Shown here: in pieces, positions 41,969 through 50,485 of the stretch
Layout: every line of letters begins with the position of its first letter
How positions within the stretch are numbered: the first letter of the stretch is position 1
From: an uncultured bacterium
GTDB lineage: Bacteria > Cyanobacteriota > Vampirovibrionia > Gastranaerophilales > Gastranaerophilaceae
Reading direction: 5' to 3'
DNA: 64,000 bases
NCBI GenBank assembly: GCA_949286705.1
Contig: CASEDF010000001.1
Span: forward strand, 1-64,000
Notes under the pieces: model-generated
Databases searched by the model: none
Seen by the model: the letters and a program-made list of their open reading frames with translations, nothing else
Told to the model about the DNA's origin: nothing
Program-made: the position numbers and the translations under genes

Positions 41969-42267
41969 GTTAGAATTATAATTTGTTTCAGGGGTTGTGT
42001 CAAATCTTTTTATAACTTGTTGGTCGGATTTACTAATCCGAATGTTAATTTCCCTGTCGGCATAGTAATGACGACCTACTTTTCTGTTACTTCTTACTGC
42101 CTTAGTATCATAGTATCTTAGTATCTTTTTCCAAAATATATCACCGAATACCTTATTAACTTCATGCCCCGATATATTTTTTCCAAATTCCTGTTGGGCG
42201 GGTCCGGCGGCTACGCCGGCTGGGAGAGTCGCCCCCCCCCGTTACTCAAACTAGTCATATCTTCCAT
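41969..42267 (-). other. Stop-free extension and out-of-frame start of the pilin-like gene
   Basis: ATG at 42267 (site GGAG 9-12 bases upstream) reads MEDMTSLSN, then GGG codons from 9 G (42240-42232), and hits TAG at 42213-42211. The pilin frame, one base apart, is stop-free from the G tract through codons for TLPAGVAAGPAQQEFGKN, YYDTKAVRSNRKVG and YYADREINIRISK into the pilin. A run of about 90 stop-free codons is unlikely by chance in DNA this AT-rich. The layout parallels the gene at 15771. Confidence 0.7.
42232..42240 (-). repeat. Poly-G tract (9 G on minus strand), candidate phase-variation switch
   Basis: Nine consecutive C on the plus strand, 9 codons downstream of an ATG. Ten G would put the ATG in the pilin frame; nine gives a stop after nine further codons. 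The homologous tract at 15808 has ten. Confidence 0.75.
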
Positions 42268-42321
42268 TTTAGCTCTCCTTCTCTTTAGGTTTATTATATC
42301 AAAATTTCCTGCTTTTGACAA

Positions 42322-42353
42322 GATAAAATAAAAGGCGGTGGAGGGCACCGCCT
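42322..42353 (-). terminator. Intrinsic terminator of the GGDEF gene
   Basis: Minus strand AGGCGGTG-ccctc-CACCGCCT followed by TTTTATTTTAT, downstream of the GGDEF gene ending at 42405. Confidence 0.85.
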
Positions 42354-42404
42354 ATTAACCAGATATACACTTTCGTGTTCAGAAAGGAGCTTATATATAT
42401 TGTT

Positions 42405-43277
42405 CTATTCCCCTAAATTAATTTGCGAGAACTGAACAATTTTATTTTTGCCGCGTTTTTTAGCATTATACAATGCATGTTCCGCGTAGCGGATAATTGT
42501 ATTTGCATCTTCTTCCGCACCTTCAATACAAGGATAAGTTGAAATACCGCCGGAAATTGTAATCGGGTGTCTTTCTTCTTCACCTGCAGGAATAAATTCC
42601 ATTTTTTCAATTTCGCGTCTAAATCTTTCAGCAAATAAAAACGCATTATCTTCCGAAGTATTTGGCAAAATCAGCAAGAATTCTTCATCGCCGTATCTTG
42701 TCAAAATATCTTCTTTTCTTATTAATTGTTTCAATTTATCTGCGATTGAACGTAAAAGCACATCGCCCCACTCATAACCGTAAATATCATTTACAACTTT
42801 GAAAAAGTCCAAATCAAACAATAAACAAGAAAGACTATTTCCGTAACGTCTTGCACGGGAAATTTCCTGTTCAAGGCGTTCGTTCAAATATTTTCTGTTA
42901 TGAAGCCCTGTAAGTTCATCGGTTGTTGATACAATTTTTAATTTTTCACGCAAATCTCTTATTTTCAAAAGACAGTTTGCGCGGATTAAAAGTTCGTCAT
43001 TATCCACCGGAGTTTTAATAAAATCAAAAGCAACAGAACGAACTGTTGTGCCTTTAAAAACTTCCCCGATAAATAACACGGGAACCTTAAATTTTGTTGT
43101 CATTAAAACATCTTTAATATCAGGTACACTTTCAATAACCAGAATTGCAGGATTTAAAGTTTCATATTCTTTTAATTTTTCAGCATTTTCAATTCTGACA
43201 TTTGTTTCATCAATTTTAGCCAAAACATCTGCAAGAGCTGAAGAATTTTTGTCTGTATAAACAACAATATTTCTCAT
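42405..43277 (-). CDS. GGDEF protein with degenerate active-site motif
   Basis: N-terminal receiver-like domain (about 1-115) lacking the phospho-Asp (LVIES in its place), then a helical linker and a GGDEF domain (about 130-290). DELTGLHNRKYLNERL and the D-x-D-F-F-K-V-V-N-D metal segment are normal. The RKED inhibition site is kept, but the signature is GDEEF rather than GGDEF. Diguanylate cyclases make c-di-GMP; the changed second and third residues may lower or abolish activity. The start at 43277 is chosen for GAAGGGAA; upstream in-frame codons lack a site. A terminator follows. Confidence 0.85.
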   Translation of the reverse strand: MRNIVVYTDKNSSALADVLAKIDETNVRIENAEKLKEYETLNPAILVIESVPDIKDVLMTTKFKVPVLFIGEVFKGTTVRSVAFDFIKTPVDNDELLIRANCLLKIRDLREKLKIVSTTDELTGLHNRKYLNERLEQEISRARRYGNSLSCLLFDLDFFKVVNDIYGYEWGDVLLRSIADKLKQLIRKEDILTRYGDEEFLLILPNTSEDNAFLFAERFRREIEKMEFIPAGEEERHPITISGGISTYPCIEGAEEDANTIIRYAEHALYNAKKRGKNKIVQFSQINLGE

Positions 43278-43371
43278 TGATATTCCCTTCTTTACAAAAA
43301 GTTTAACATAGGGTGTATGGCAAATCAAAATTGTAACATTTATTTAACAAATTTTATGCTAAAATCAGGTT

Positions 43372-43881
43372 ATGGAAATTAAAATTCAGCGTATGCAAAA
43401 GTCCGATGTGGACAATGTTATAAATATAGAAGAAAAAGCTTACGGCGAACACCACTGGTCAAAAGAATCTTTTTTAAACGAACTTTCCAATGATCTTGCA
43501 CGTTACTACGCTGCATTTGATATAAACGGAAACCTTTTGGGTTACGCAGGCTGCTGGCAGATTTTGGAAGAAGTTCATATTACCAATATCGCTGTTTCAC
43601 CTGATTTCAGACGACAAAAAATCGGTGAAAGACTTTTAAGACAAATTATTGACGATTGCTACAAGAATAAGGCAAAATATATTACGCTTGAGGTGCGTGT
43701 TTCAAATAATGCAGCCATAAAATTGTATGAAAAATACGGATTCAAATCGCTCGGTACGCGCAAAGGGTACTACCAAAACAATAATGAAGATGCCTTAATA
43801 ATGTGGACAGAAAACATATTTTACGATAAATTTAAATTGAATTACGAAAAAATCTTATCCGGAGAAAAAAATGACCGATGA
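43372..43881 (+). CDS. rimI: Ribosomal protein S18-alanine N-acetyltransferase
   Basis: GNAT-fold acetyltransferase. The acetyl-CoA pyrophosphate loop is RRQKIGERLL (about 82-91), in AVSPDFRRQKIGERLLRQII. The N-terminal IEEKAYGEHHWSKESFLNEL matches RimI, as does TLEVRVSNNAAIKLYEKYGF, then GTRKGYYQNNNEDALIMW. The length of 169 includes a short C-terminal tail not seen in E. coli RimI. The next gene, bioY, starts 11 bases before its end. TTATGCTAAAAT upstream is the likely -10. Confidence 0.9.
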   Translation: MEIKIQRMQKSDVDNVINIEEKAYGEHHWSKESFLNELSNDLARYYAAFDINGNLLGYAGCWQILEEVHITNIAVSPDFRRQKIGERLLRQIIDDCYKNKAKYITLEVRVSNNAAIKLYEKYGFKSLGTRKGYYQNNNEDALIMWTENIFYDKFKLNYEKILSGEKNDR

Positions 43882-44539
43882 CGATACAATGCTGCCCCGC
43901 ATAAAAAGGGTCAGCAAAGAAAAAAAGAAACTCAAAATTCCTGTATTAAATATACTTTTAGTACTCTTTTGTTCTTTTTTATTAATGGTATCCACATTTG
44001 TCCAGTTTAACATAACGCATTTTATAATCCCGTTTGACATTTTTTCAAACCACGCATTAACTAAAAAAGATTTTCTATATACATTTTCAATAATTCCTCA
44101 AATCCCGGCTGTTATGTTTGTTGTCGGGCTATTAGGCAGAAGACTCGGCATTACCAGTATTATAATTTATATTCTGACAGGATTATTTTTGCTGCCCGTA
44201 TTTGCGCTCGGTGGCGGAGCCAAATATGTTTTAGAACCCGGTTTTGGATACATAGCAGCATACATTCCGGCGGTATTTTTTGCGGGCAGCATACTAAAAA
44301 GCGGATTTTCAATAAAAAATATTTTAAAAGCAGCACTAGTAGGCATTGTGACAATACATTTTATCGGAATAATTTATATGTTATTTATTGCCGCAATAAA
44401 ACATGAAGGCTGGGCGTTTATAAAAGGCTGGGTACTTTCACAAAGCATATTAAAGCTTGCATATGATTATGCATTAAGTTTGATAGCCCTATTTGCAGCT
44501 AAATATGTGAACAAATATATTAAATATCTGATAAGCTGA
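43871..44539 (+). CDS. bioY: Biotin transporter substrate-binding component BioY
   Basis: S-component of an ECF biotin transporter, inner membrane, about six helices. Typical features are FSIIPQIPAVMFVVGLLGRR, then the GLFLLPVFALGGGAKYVLEP block and GFGYIAAYIPAVFFAGSI, then VGIVTIHFIGIIYMLFIAAI. The N-terminus is basic and about 30 residues longer than many BioY proteins. The energising bioMN/EcfAAT genes are not in the window, so biotin uptake probably relies on a shared ECF module. It overlaps rimI at its start and converges on gshA. Confidence 0.88.
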   Translation: MTDDDTMLPRIKRVSKEKKKLKIPVLNILLVLFCSFLLMVSTFVQFNITHFIIPFDIFSNHALTKKDFLYTFSIIPQIPAVMFVVGLLGRRLGITSIIIYILTGLFLLPVFALGGGAKYVLEPGFGYIAAYIPAVFFAGSILKSGFSIKNILKAALVGIVTIHFIGIIYMLFIAAIKHEGWAFIKGWVLSQSILKLAYDYALSLIALFAAKYVNKYIKYLIS

Positions 44540-45851
44540 GATTTTTAAGATATCTGACGAGCTTTGAAATATCTTTATTCCATAACCCGTTCCAGTTCCT
44601 CAAAATTATATCCGCAGGGCATAAACCGTTCAAGGTCAAATCTTTTATTGGTTCAAGAAATTTTTCTTCGCCTGTATTCATTTCTATCAAAGATTTTTCC
44701 GCGATATAAAGAATTTCTTTTGCAATGTCAAGAACTGTATAATTTTTTATACCTGATTGAAGCGCATTTTTTGGAATATTATATCTTAATTCGGTAAAAT
44801 CTTTGTTAGTAAATTCCTTGAACAAATCTTCAATCTCGCTCAAAGCATACTTGCCGTACAAAATTCCCTTATATATCGCCAAAACAGCATAAGATATATG
44901 TGTGCAATCATGGTTTCGAATTTCAATAAAATTCCGAAGTCTGACGTCAGGGAAATAAAGATTTGCATGCAATTTATAATCGTCTAAAGTCGGCTCAAAA
45001 CCTTCAAACCCTTTAACCATATAATCGGCAAAATTTATCCTGCCGTTAACTTCAACCGGATGTCCGCCTTTATTCAAAAATATAACAGGAGAATTCATAA
45101 CTTTGTCTATATATTCATCAAAAGAAAATTCCCCATCCAAATTACAAGCAAACCCGCAGCGGTCGTTGTCGGTATTAAGCCAGCTTAAAGCCCTGAAACT
45201 TTTGTAACCGGTTTCCACACCGCCTCTTATAGGAGAATTTGCAAACATTGCTGTCATAAAAGGTACAAGTTTATTTGCAATTTTGAATTTTCTCATTGCA
45301 TCTTCTTCATCCGTAAAATCAAAACATCCCTGTATTCCGGCGGTTTCCCTCATCATTACGTCCGACAGAATTCCCCACAGATACCCTGCCATAATTTTGT
45401 AACGTTTTTTCGGAATGATATTAATATTTTTGTGTGTTGTTAAAGGCGACACTCCGTATTCAAGAAGTGTAATATTCATTTTATCCAGAATAGGAAGAAT
45501 AACTTTGTTTAATGATTTAATCTTTTTTTCTATGTCAAAAATTGTCTTTTCGGGTTTTATGCTTAATTCAATCTGACATCCGGGTTCAAGCGTAATAGTA
45601 TCATGATTTTGTTTCAAACCTATTATATTAAAGTCGTCCGTTATATAATCCCAATTTTCTTCTCTTGCGAATTGACGTAAAAAATTACAAACCCCGTTTG
45701 CGTAATCAACTGCATTATATGATGATGCGGAAATCGGCAGCCGCTCGTATTCCACACCTACGGTAAAATCTTCAGACTTTTTGTAACCTTTTTGATAAAG
45801 TCTTAAAATGTCCTCTTTTTCCAATTTCTGTTTAATTCGTGTATTTAACAT
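44520..45851 (-). CDS. gshA: Glutamate--cysteine ligase, GCS2 family
   Basis: Joins glutamate and cysteine, the first step of glutathione synthesis, with ATP. The 443-residue chain has the GCS2/plant-like pattern: FTVGVEYERLPISASS (about 28), LEPGCQIELSIKPEKTIFDI, then MAGYLWGILSDVMMRETAGI and GCFDFTDEEDAMRKFKIANK, and FANSPIRGG (about 203). No gshB is in the window, so the product could serve as gamma-glutamylcysteine itself or another thiol. Family members of this class include EgtA; identity as GshA is likely, not certain. Confidence 0.85.
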   Translation of the reverse strand: MLNTRIKQKLEKEDILRLYQKGYKKSEDFTVGVEYERLPISASSYNAVDYANGVCNFLRQFAREENWDYITDDFNIIGLKQNHDTITLEPGCQIELSIKPEKTIFDIEKKIKSLNKVILPILDKMNITLLEYGVSPLTTHKNINIIPKKRYKIMAGYLWGILSDVMMRETAGIQGCFDFTDEEDAMRKFKIANKLVPFMTAMFANSPIRGGVETGYKSFRALSWLNTDNDRCGFACNLDGEFSFDEYIDKVMNSPVIFLNKGGHPVEVNGRINFADYMVKGFEGFEPTLDDYKLHANLYFPDVRLRNFIEIRNHDCTHISYAVLAIYKGILYGKYALSEIEDLFKEFTNKDFTELRYNIPKNALQSGIKNYTVLDIAKEILYIAEKSLIEMNTGEEKFLEPIKDLTLNGLCPADIILRNWNGLWNKDISKLVRYLKNLSLSDI

Positions 45852-45938
45852 ATTCCCTCATTAATTATAACACCATTAAAACTAGCAGAGAAATTTTTTT
45901 AAAACATTTACCTGTGTGTGGTATTATTAATTAGTAAT

Positions 45939-46775
45939 ATGAACTACTACGAAAGAGCAAAATTTTTCAGAACCAAAAAACGACTCGGACAAAATTTTCT
46001 GATAAACGGCGAAATTATTCGGGAAATAATTGACAATGCCAAAATCTCGCCTGAAGACACAATTGTTGAAATAGGTCCCGGCGTCGGATTTGTAACCGAA
46101 CAGCTTGTAAAATACGCCAAGCAGGTCATTGCAATTGAGCTGGATGAAGAAGCAATAAAGGAACTTGAAAAATTAAATGCACCTAATCTTAAAATTATCC
46201 ACGCCGATATTTTAAAAACCGATTTATCGACACTATGCGACGGTAAAATCAAAGTTGTTGCAAATATTCCATACTACATAACAAGCCCGATAATTGCACA
46301 TTTGCTGGGCGAAGTTGATGATTTGAATAACAAAAACCGTAACAAAATTACCGAGATAATTTTGATGGTTCAAGAGGAAGTTGCAAGAAGAATGGTTGCG
46401 GATGAAAATTCTCCCGCAAAACAATACGGACTTTTGACAATACTTTCACAATTCTGGGCAGATGTTGAAATATTTAAACTTGTCGGCAGAAAATCTTTTT
46501 ATCCGGCGCCAAAAGTGAATTCCGCACTGGTAAAACTTGTGGTAAAAAGTAAACCAAAACTTGAGTTATCCGACTACAGCCATTTCAGAAAAACGGTTAA
46601 AGCCGCATTTTCCCAAAGACGCAAAAATATTAAAAATTGTCTTTTAAACGGCGGATTTACCCGTGATGCAATAATAAACGCTCTTTCATCGCTTGGGATT
46701 GATGAAAACACACGAGGAGAAAAGCTTTCAATAGAAACGTTCGGAAAATTGTCGGAGGCGCTTCTAAAAAAATAA
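45939..46775 (+). CDS. rsmA: 16S rRNA dimethyladenosine transferase
   Basis: KsgA/RsmA methylates two adjacent adenosines near the 3' end of 16S rRNA late in 30S assembly. The SAM-binding motif is TIVEIGPGVGFVTEQL (about 46-61), with KRLGQNFLINGEIIREI before it; VANIPYYITSPI (about 110) carries the N-I-P-Y-Y catalytic motif, and a C-terminal domain FRKTVKAAFSQRRKNIKNCL follows. The length is 278. A GTG 21 bases upstream is a possible alternative start; neither has a clear SD. The ispE gene lies after a palindromic repeat. Confidence 0.94.
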   Translation: MNYYERAKFFRTKKRLGQNFLINGEIIREIIDNAKISPEDTIVEIGPGVGFVTEQLVKYAKQVIAIELDEEAIKELEKLNAPNLKIIHADILKTDLSTLCDGKIKVVANIPYYITSPIIAHLLGEVDDLNNKNRNKITEIILMVQEEVARRMVADENSPAKQYGLLTILSQFWADVEIFKLVGRKSFYPAPKVNSALVKLVVKSKPKLELSDYSHFRKTVKAAFSQRRKNIKNCLLNGGFTRDAIINALSSLGIDENTRGEKLSIETFGKLSEALLKK

Positions 46776-46781
46776 AATACC

Positions 46782-46826
46782 CTCCCTTGAGGGGAGGGTG
46801 GAAATCTACGATTTCCGGGTGGGTGA
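46782..46826 (+). repeat. Palindromic repeat between rsmA and ispE
   Basis: CCCTCCCTTGAGGGGAGGGT, then GGAAATCTACGATTTCC, then GGGTGGGTG. Two hairpins of the CCCTCCC/GGGAGGG family immediately before the ispE start; the element abuts the DUF559-like N-terminus of ispE. Confidence 0.7.
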
Positions 46827-46828
46827 TT

Positions 46829-47764
46829 ATGAATAATAAAAAATATCCAAAAATTTCTATATCAAATGCAAAAAACTTAAGAACTAATGCAGCAACTCCT
46901 GAAAAAATATTATGGACATATCTCAGGAAAAGCAGTGAAAATAGGAATATTAAAATTCAATGTCCCGCCAAAATAAATTTGACGCTCAAAGTTACCGGAA
47001 AACGCGAGGACGGTTATCATAACATTGACAGCATAATGCAGACAATCAGCCTGTTTGATTATCTGACAATTTCAATTGAAAAAAGCGATAAAATCGAAAT
47101 AACTCTAAACGGCACAAGCGACGAAATTCCGTATAACGAAAAAAATCTTGTACATAAAGCATGCCTGTTATTTTTAGAAAAGACAAAACTTCCGGCGCAT
47201 AGGATTAGTGTTTTCATAGAAAAAAATATCCCCGTTGCAGCAGGTCTTGCAGGCGGAAGTACGGATGCTTCAGGGATGCTGTACGGATTAAACAAATTAT
47301 TTGACGAACCTTTAAGCCGTGAAGGATTACACGGGCTTTGCGCAAAACTCGGCTCAGACTTGAATTTATGCCTTGAAGGCGGCAGACAAAAAACCTCCGG
47401 CAGAGGTGAAATTTTGGAACCGCTGGAATTTGAAGAATTTGAAGTTTCGCTTATAAAGCCTGAAAATTTAGGTATAAGCGCAAAGGAAGCATACACAAAA
47501 TTTTCGGAAAAAATAGCTAACTACCCTACCCTTGCAGTGGAAGGGCCAGGGTGGGGGGCAAGAGAGGCTTACCCCAACGACCTTGAATGGGCTGTAATTG
47601 ATGATTACAAAGAATTACAAGAGATTAAAAAACTTTATCCTAAATCCGTTATGTCAGGCTCCGGCTCAACTTATTTCGCAATAGATACTGAATTTAAACC
47701 TCAAAAAGGTTTTTGGATAAAAAATAACTTGAAATCAATACCATACGGTGTAAAAGAAGTATAA
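46829..47764 (+). CDS. ispE: 4-diphosphocytidyl-2-C-methyl-D-erythritol kinase, with DUF559 relic and repeat insert
   Basis: GHMP kinase of the MEP pathway: substrate loop CPAKINLTLKVTGKREDGYH (about 44-63), ATP loop PVAAGLAGGSTDASG (about 137-151), C-terminal GSGSTYFA. Two oddities. Residues 12-36 (SNAKNLRTNAATPEKILWTY) are not part of IspE but look like the start of a DUF559 endonuclease (compare KELRQKMTNAERILWYYLK in PriA). Residues about 231-247 (YPTLAVEGPGWGAREAYP) are encoded by a GC-rich repeat (47519-47567) placed in frame in a loop before NDLE. Total 311, about 25-30 above usual. The ATG at 46829 gives this frame; no better start is seen. Confidence 0.88.
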   Translation: MNNKKYPKISISNAKNLRTNAATPEKILWTYLRKSSENRNIKIQCPAKINLTLKVTGKREDGYHNIDSIMQTISLFDYLTISIEKSDKIEITLNGTSDEIPYNEKNLVHKACLLFLEKTKLPAHRISVFIEKNIPVAAGLAGGSTDASGMLYGLNKLFDEPLSREGLHGLCAKLGSDLNLCLEGGRQKTSGRGEILEPLEFEEFEVSLIKPENLGISAKEAYTKFSEKIANYPTLAVEGPGWGAREAYPNDLEWAVIDDYKELQEIKKLYPKSVMSGSGSTYFAIDTEFKPQKGFWIKNNLKSIPYGVKEV

Positions 47765-47794
47765 AAAAACCTCCCCGAAGGGAGGTTTTATTTA
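47764..47794. terminator. Bidirectional terminator after ispE
   Basis: AAAACCTCCC-cgaa-GGGAGGTTTTATTT; A-run before and T-run after let it stop both ispE and the convergent LysM gene. Confidence 0.85.
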
Positions 47795-50485
47795 TATGAA
47801 GGGATTGAAATCCGCTGACCACATACCGCCAGATTTCACAGGAAGAGGCTTACCTGTCAATTTTTGATATTCAGCTCTTAATTCATCTGCATATTCAGGC
47901 GAAATTACTGAAGATTGAAGTTCTTGCAAAATTTCAGCAGCACGATCCTTAGCTTTTGCCTCAGATTCGGACTTTAACTGTTCTGCAGATTTAGGAGTTT
48001 CTTCCGGCTTAACTGCAATATCATCAGCTTTTTTCTCATTTTTGGGAGGCATTTTTACTGTCCATTGCCCGCTGAAACCTGGTAGGGGTTCACCTGTCAA
48101 TTTTTGATATTCTTCATTAAGTTCATTCAAGATTTCAGGAGCAACAGGTCCCTGCAAGCCTTGAAATTCTTTTAAAATTTCTGCAGCCCGTGCTTCTCTG
48201 CCGGTGAGCTCTTCAAGCTCAGCTTTCAAAGACTTTTCAACATCAGGGTCAATCATCGGTGTTTTAAGCTGTTCTTCAATTTCAGCAATCCTTGATTCTT
48301 TTTCGGCAACCTGTGCTTCTTTTTCTTTTGCCTCAATCAATTTAAGCATTTCTTCGGTTTGCTGCTTCAATGTCTTGTCACCCGGATCATAGTCAATACC
48401 GTATGTATCTTTTAAATATTTTTTCTGATTTTCAACAACGGTTTTAAGGTCTTTTATGCTATCTCTAAGATCGCGGGCAAGTTCTGCCCCATCTTTATAT
48501 TCTGTAGGTATTGTCAAACCGGCTTCTTTAGCTTCTTTTATCATTTTTTCTTTGAACGCTTTTTCAGCTTCAGGACCTGCCGCCTTGATATTTCTGTAAC
48601 AATCTCTGTTCTTTTCAAGGAACTCATCCCCTGTTACTGATTTAATATAATCTGATCTGATTCGTTCAGGTGTGAATTCTTCAGTGTAATCTTCAATTAT
48701 ATCGGCATTAGCTTCTCCGGGGATTTTTACCGGCTTGCCTGCAACAAGATATTTATGTGCCAGTTCTTCGCAATCAATATGACCTGATTTTTGACCTTTA
48801 ACGTTTTCATTCAATTTAATCAACGCTTCAAGCTCAACACCAAATCTTTTTGCGATTTTATCATAAGTATCGTTGTTATTAATAAATACCATATACGGCA
48901 CTTTTGTCTTTCCGCCATCGCCAAAATCAAGATTTTCATCCTGAATCTGAATAGGTTCATCTTCAATTTCAATATCATCCAATTCAGGCAGCGGAGGTAC
49001 CTCTATAGTTTCCTTATCCGGCAATGTTTGTTCATAAGCTTTTACATAAGCTATAGCAAGTTCTTTTTTGCTCAGAATTCTTTGTCCGTCTTCACCTGCA
49101 GCATCAATCAAGAATTGAGTTTTCTGTTCATCAGTCAAATCCAATTCATCAATTGCACGCATCAATGTTTTTACTCTTAATGTATCATTTTTTGAGCCAA
49201 AACTCATATTTTCGTATGCTCTTTCACCATTTGGCGCATCCATAAAGATTTCCTGAACACCGACTCCGTGAAGGACATCTTCATCCTGAGTTTTAGGAAA
49301 CATTGCTGCTGCAACTGCAGTACCGACTGCAGCACCAATACCCATACCTTTCCAGTTGACGTATTGAGTACTTTCAGAATCGCTATCATATGCAAGAATC
49401 TCACCTGTTACAGAGTTACGTACAAATGCTTCCGCAAATGCGTTAACGGCAACCGGTAATGCGGCTGTTCCAACCTGTGATAATACGCCGACTGCAACGC
49501 CTTTAGCAATATTTTTAAGCGTATCATCTTTAACATCAAAACCTAATTTACGAAGTTCTTTTCTTGCAGCTGCATCATGTGACTGTTCGTTAGATGATTT
49601 TGCCGCAAAATTTTGAGCTTCATTAGGTTCGTATGTTCTATCACCGCTAATATCTTTTGATAAGTTATAAGCAGCTTCATGAGATGATACACCCTGTTCT
49701 ACTGCAGAATGAAGATTTACGTTATCATCACCAATAAATTTCTTATTATGAACTTTCAATCTTAAACCATCTGCTTCATCACCGAGAGCTTTTCGTGCAT
49801 CACGTTTTTCAGCACCTGAGTCAAACACTCTTGTATGTTCAACTTTATCACCAGTTGCCATATCTTTAACACGGACTTTTGCACCGCGTTCAGCCATTTG
49901 TTCATAGAAATCTTGAAGTTCTTTTAATTTTATCTGTGCTTGTTCTATCTTATCTTGATCACCGGTATTTACGGCATTTTGAACTTCTTGTAAAGCTTTA
50001 TTAATAGCGTCCTTATATGCCTGACTTTCTTTTACAGCATCCATAGTTCTTTCTGCAAAAGCTTCTCTTAATTCTTTTTGAGCTTTTCTGTTTCTGAAAA
50101 ACGGCTTGTCATCTTCACCGATAACAGATTTAATATGCTGTCTTTCGAAATCACTTAATTCATCAGGTGAATAAAGTTTTGCGGCATACGCTTCTGCATC
50201 CTTTTTCAACTGAGCCAATTCGGCTTCTTTAGCTGCCTTTGCCGCAGCTCTACGTTGAGCACGTGTTTGTTTTTCTTCCGGTGATACAACTTCTTCTTGT
50301 CCCGGTTCTACAACCGTACCCGTTACAGGTTCTTCAGGCGGAGTTTTTTGAGATTGACGAAATTCAATCGTCATCTGTTTTCGTTCAGCTTTGCTTGCCG
50401 AATTGTATCTTGCCTGTTCCGCCTCGGTCAAGTTACTAAATTCGGCCATTGTCAAAAATTTGCTTTGCACATTGTCCACTGACAT
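47792..50485 (-). CDS. Large charged LysM/coiled-coil protein
   Basis: 897 residues, no signal peptide. The N-terminal 300 are highly charged with Ala/Lys/Glu helices; two small hydrophobic stretches (about 330-352 KGVAVGVLSQVGTAALPVAV and 384-400 GMGIGAAVGTAVAAAMF) could enter a membrane. A LysM-like segment is at about 530-590: VFINNNDTYDKIAKRFGVEL, LIKLNENVKGQ. The C-terminal 300 residues are coiled coil with two copies of a helical unit ending in EYQKLTGEPLPGFSGQWTVK and EYQKLTGKPLPVKSGGMWSA. AAAGGACGTGAAAG precedes the start. LysM suggests contact with peptidoglycan, but no export signal is visible. Function unknown. Confidence 0.68.
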   Translation of the reverse strand: MSVDNVQSKFLTMAEFSNLTEAEQARYNSASKAERKQMTIEFRQSQKTPPEEPVTGTVVEPGQEEVVSPEEKQTRAQRRAAAKAAKEAELAQLKKDAEAYAAKLYSPDELSDFERQHIKSVIGEDDKPFFRNRKAQKELREAFAERTMDAVKESQAYKDAINKALQEVQNAVNTGDQDKIEQAQIKLKELQDFYEQMAERGAKVRVKDMATGDKVEHTRVFDSGAEKRDARKALGDEADGLRLKVHNKKFIGDDNVNLHSAVEQGVSSHEAAYNLSKDISGDRTYEPNEAQNFAAKSSNEQSHDAAARKELRKLGFDVKDDTLKNIAKGVAVGVLSQVGTAALPVAVNAFAEAFVRNSVTGEILAYDSDSESTQYVNWKGMGIGAAVGTAVAAAMFPKTQDEDVLHGVGVQEIFMDAPNGERAYENMSFGSKNDTLRVKTLMRAIDELDLTDEQKTQFLIDAAGEDGQRILSKKELAIAYVKAYEQTLPDKETIEVPPLPELDDIEIEDEPIQIQDENLDFGDGGKTKVPYMVFINNNDTYDKIAKRFGVELEALIKLNENVKGQKSGHIDCEELAHKYLVAGKPVKIPGEANADIIEDYTEEFTPERIRSDYIKSVTGDEFLEKNRDCYRNIKAAGPEAEKAFKEKMIKEAKEAGLTIPTEYKDGAELARDLRDSIKDLKTVVENQKKYLKDTYGIDYDPGDKTLKQQTEEMLKLIEAKEKEAQVAEKESRIAEIEEQLKTPMIDPDVEKSLKAELEELTGREARAAEILKEFQGLQGPVAPEILNELNEEYQKLTGEPLPGFSGQWTVKMPPKNEKKADDIAVKPEETPKSAEQLKSESEAKAKDRAAEILQELQSSVISPEYADELRAEYQKLTGKPLPVKSGGMWSADFNPFI

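Noticed and set aside
42326-42400. Fourth copy of the toxin-like cassette near AGAAAGGAGC
   Set aside because: Only an SD-like AGAAAGGAG is shared; no peptide frame, no TTGACA/TATAAT pair on either strand and the hairpin is an ordinary terminator of the GGDEF gene.
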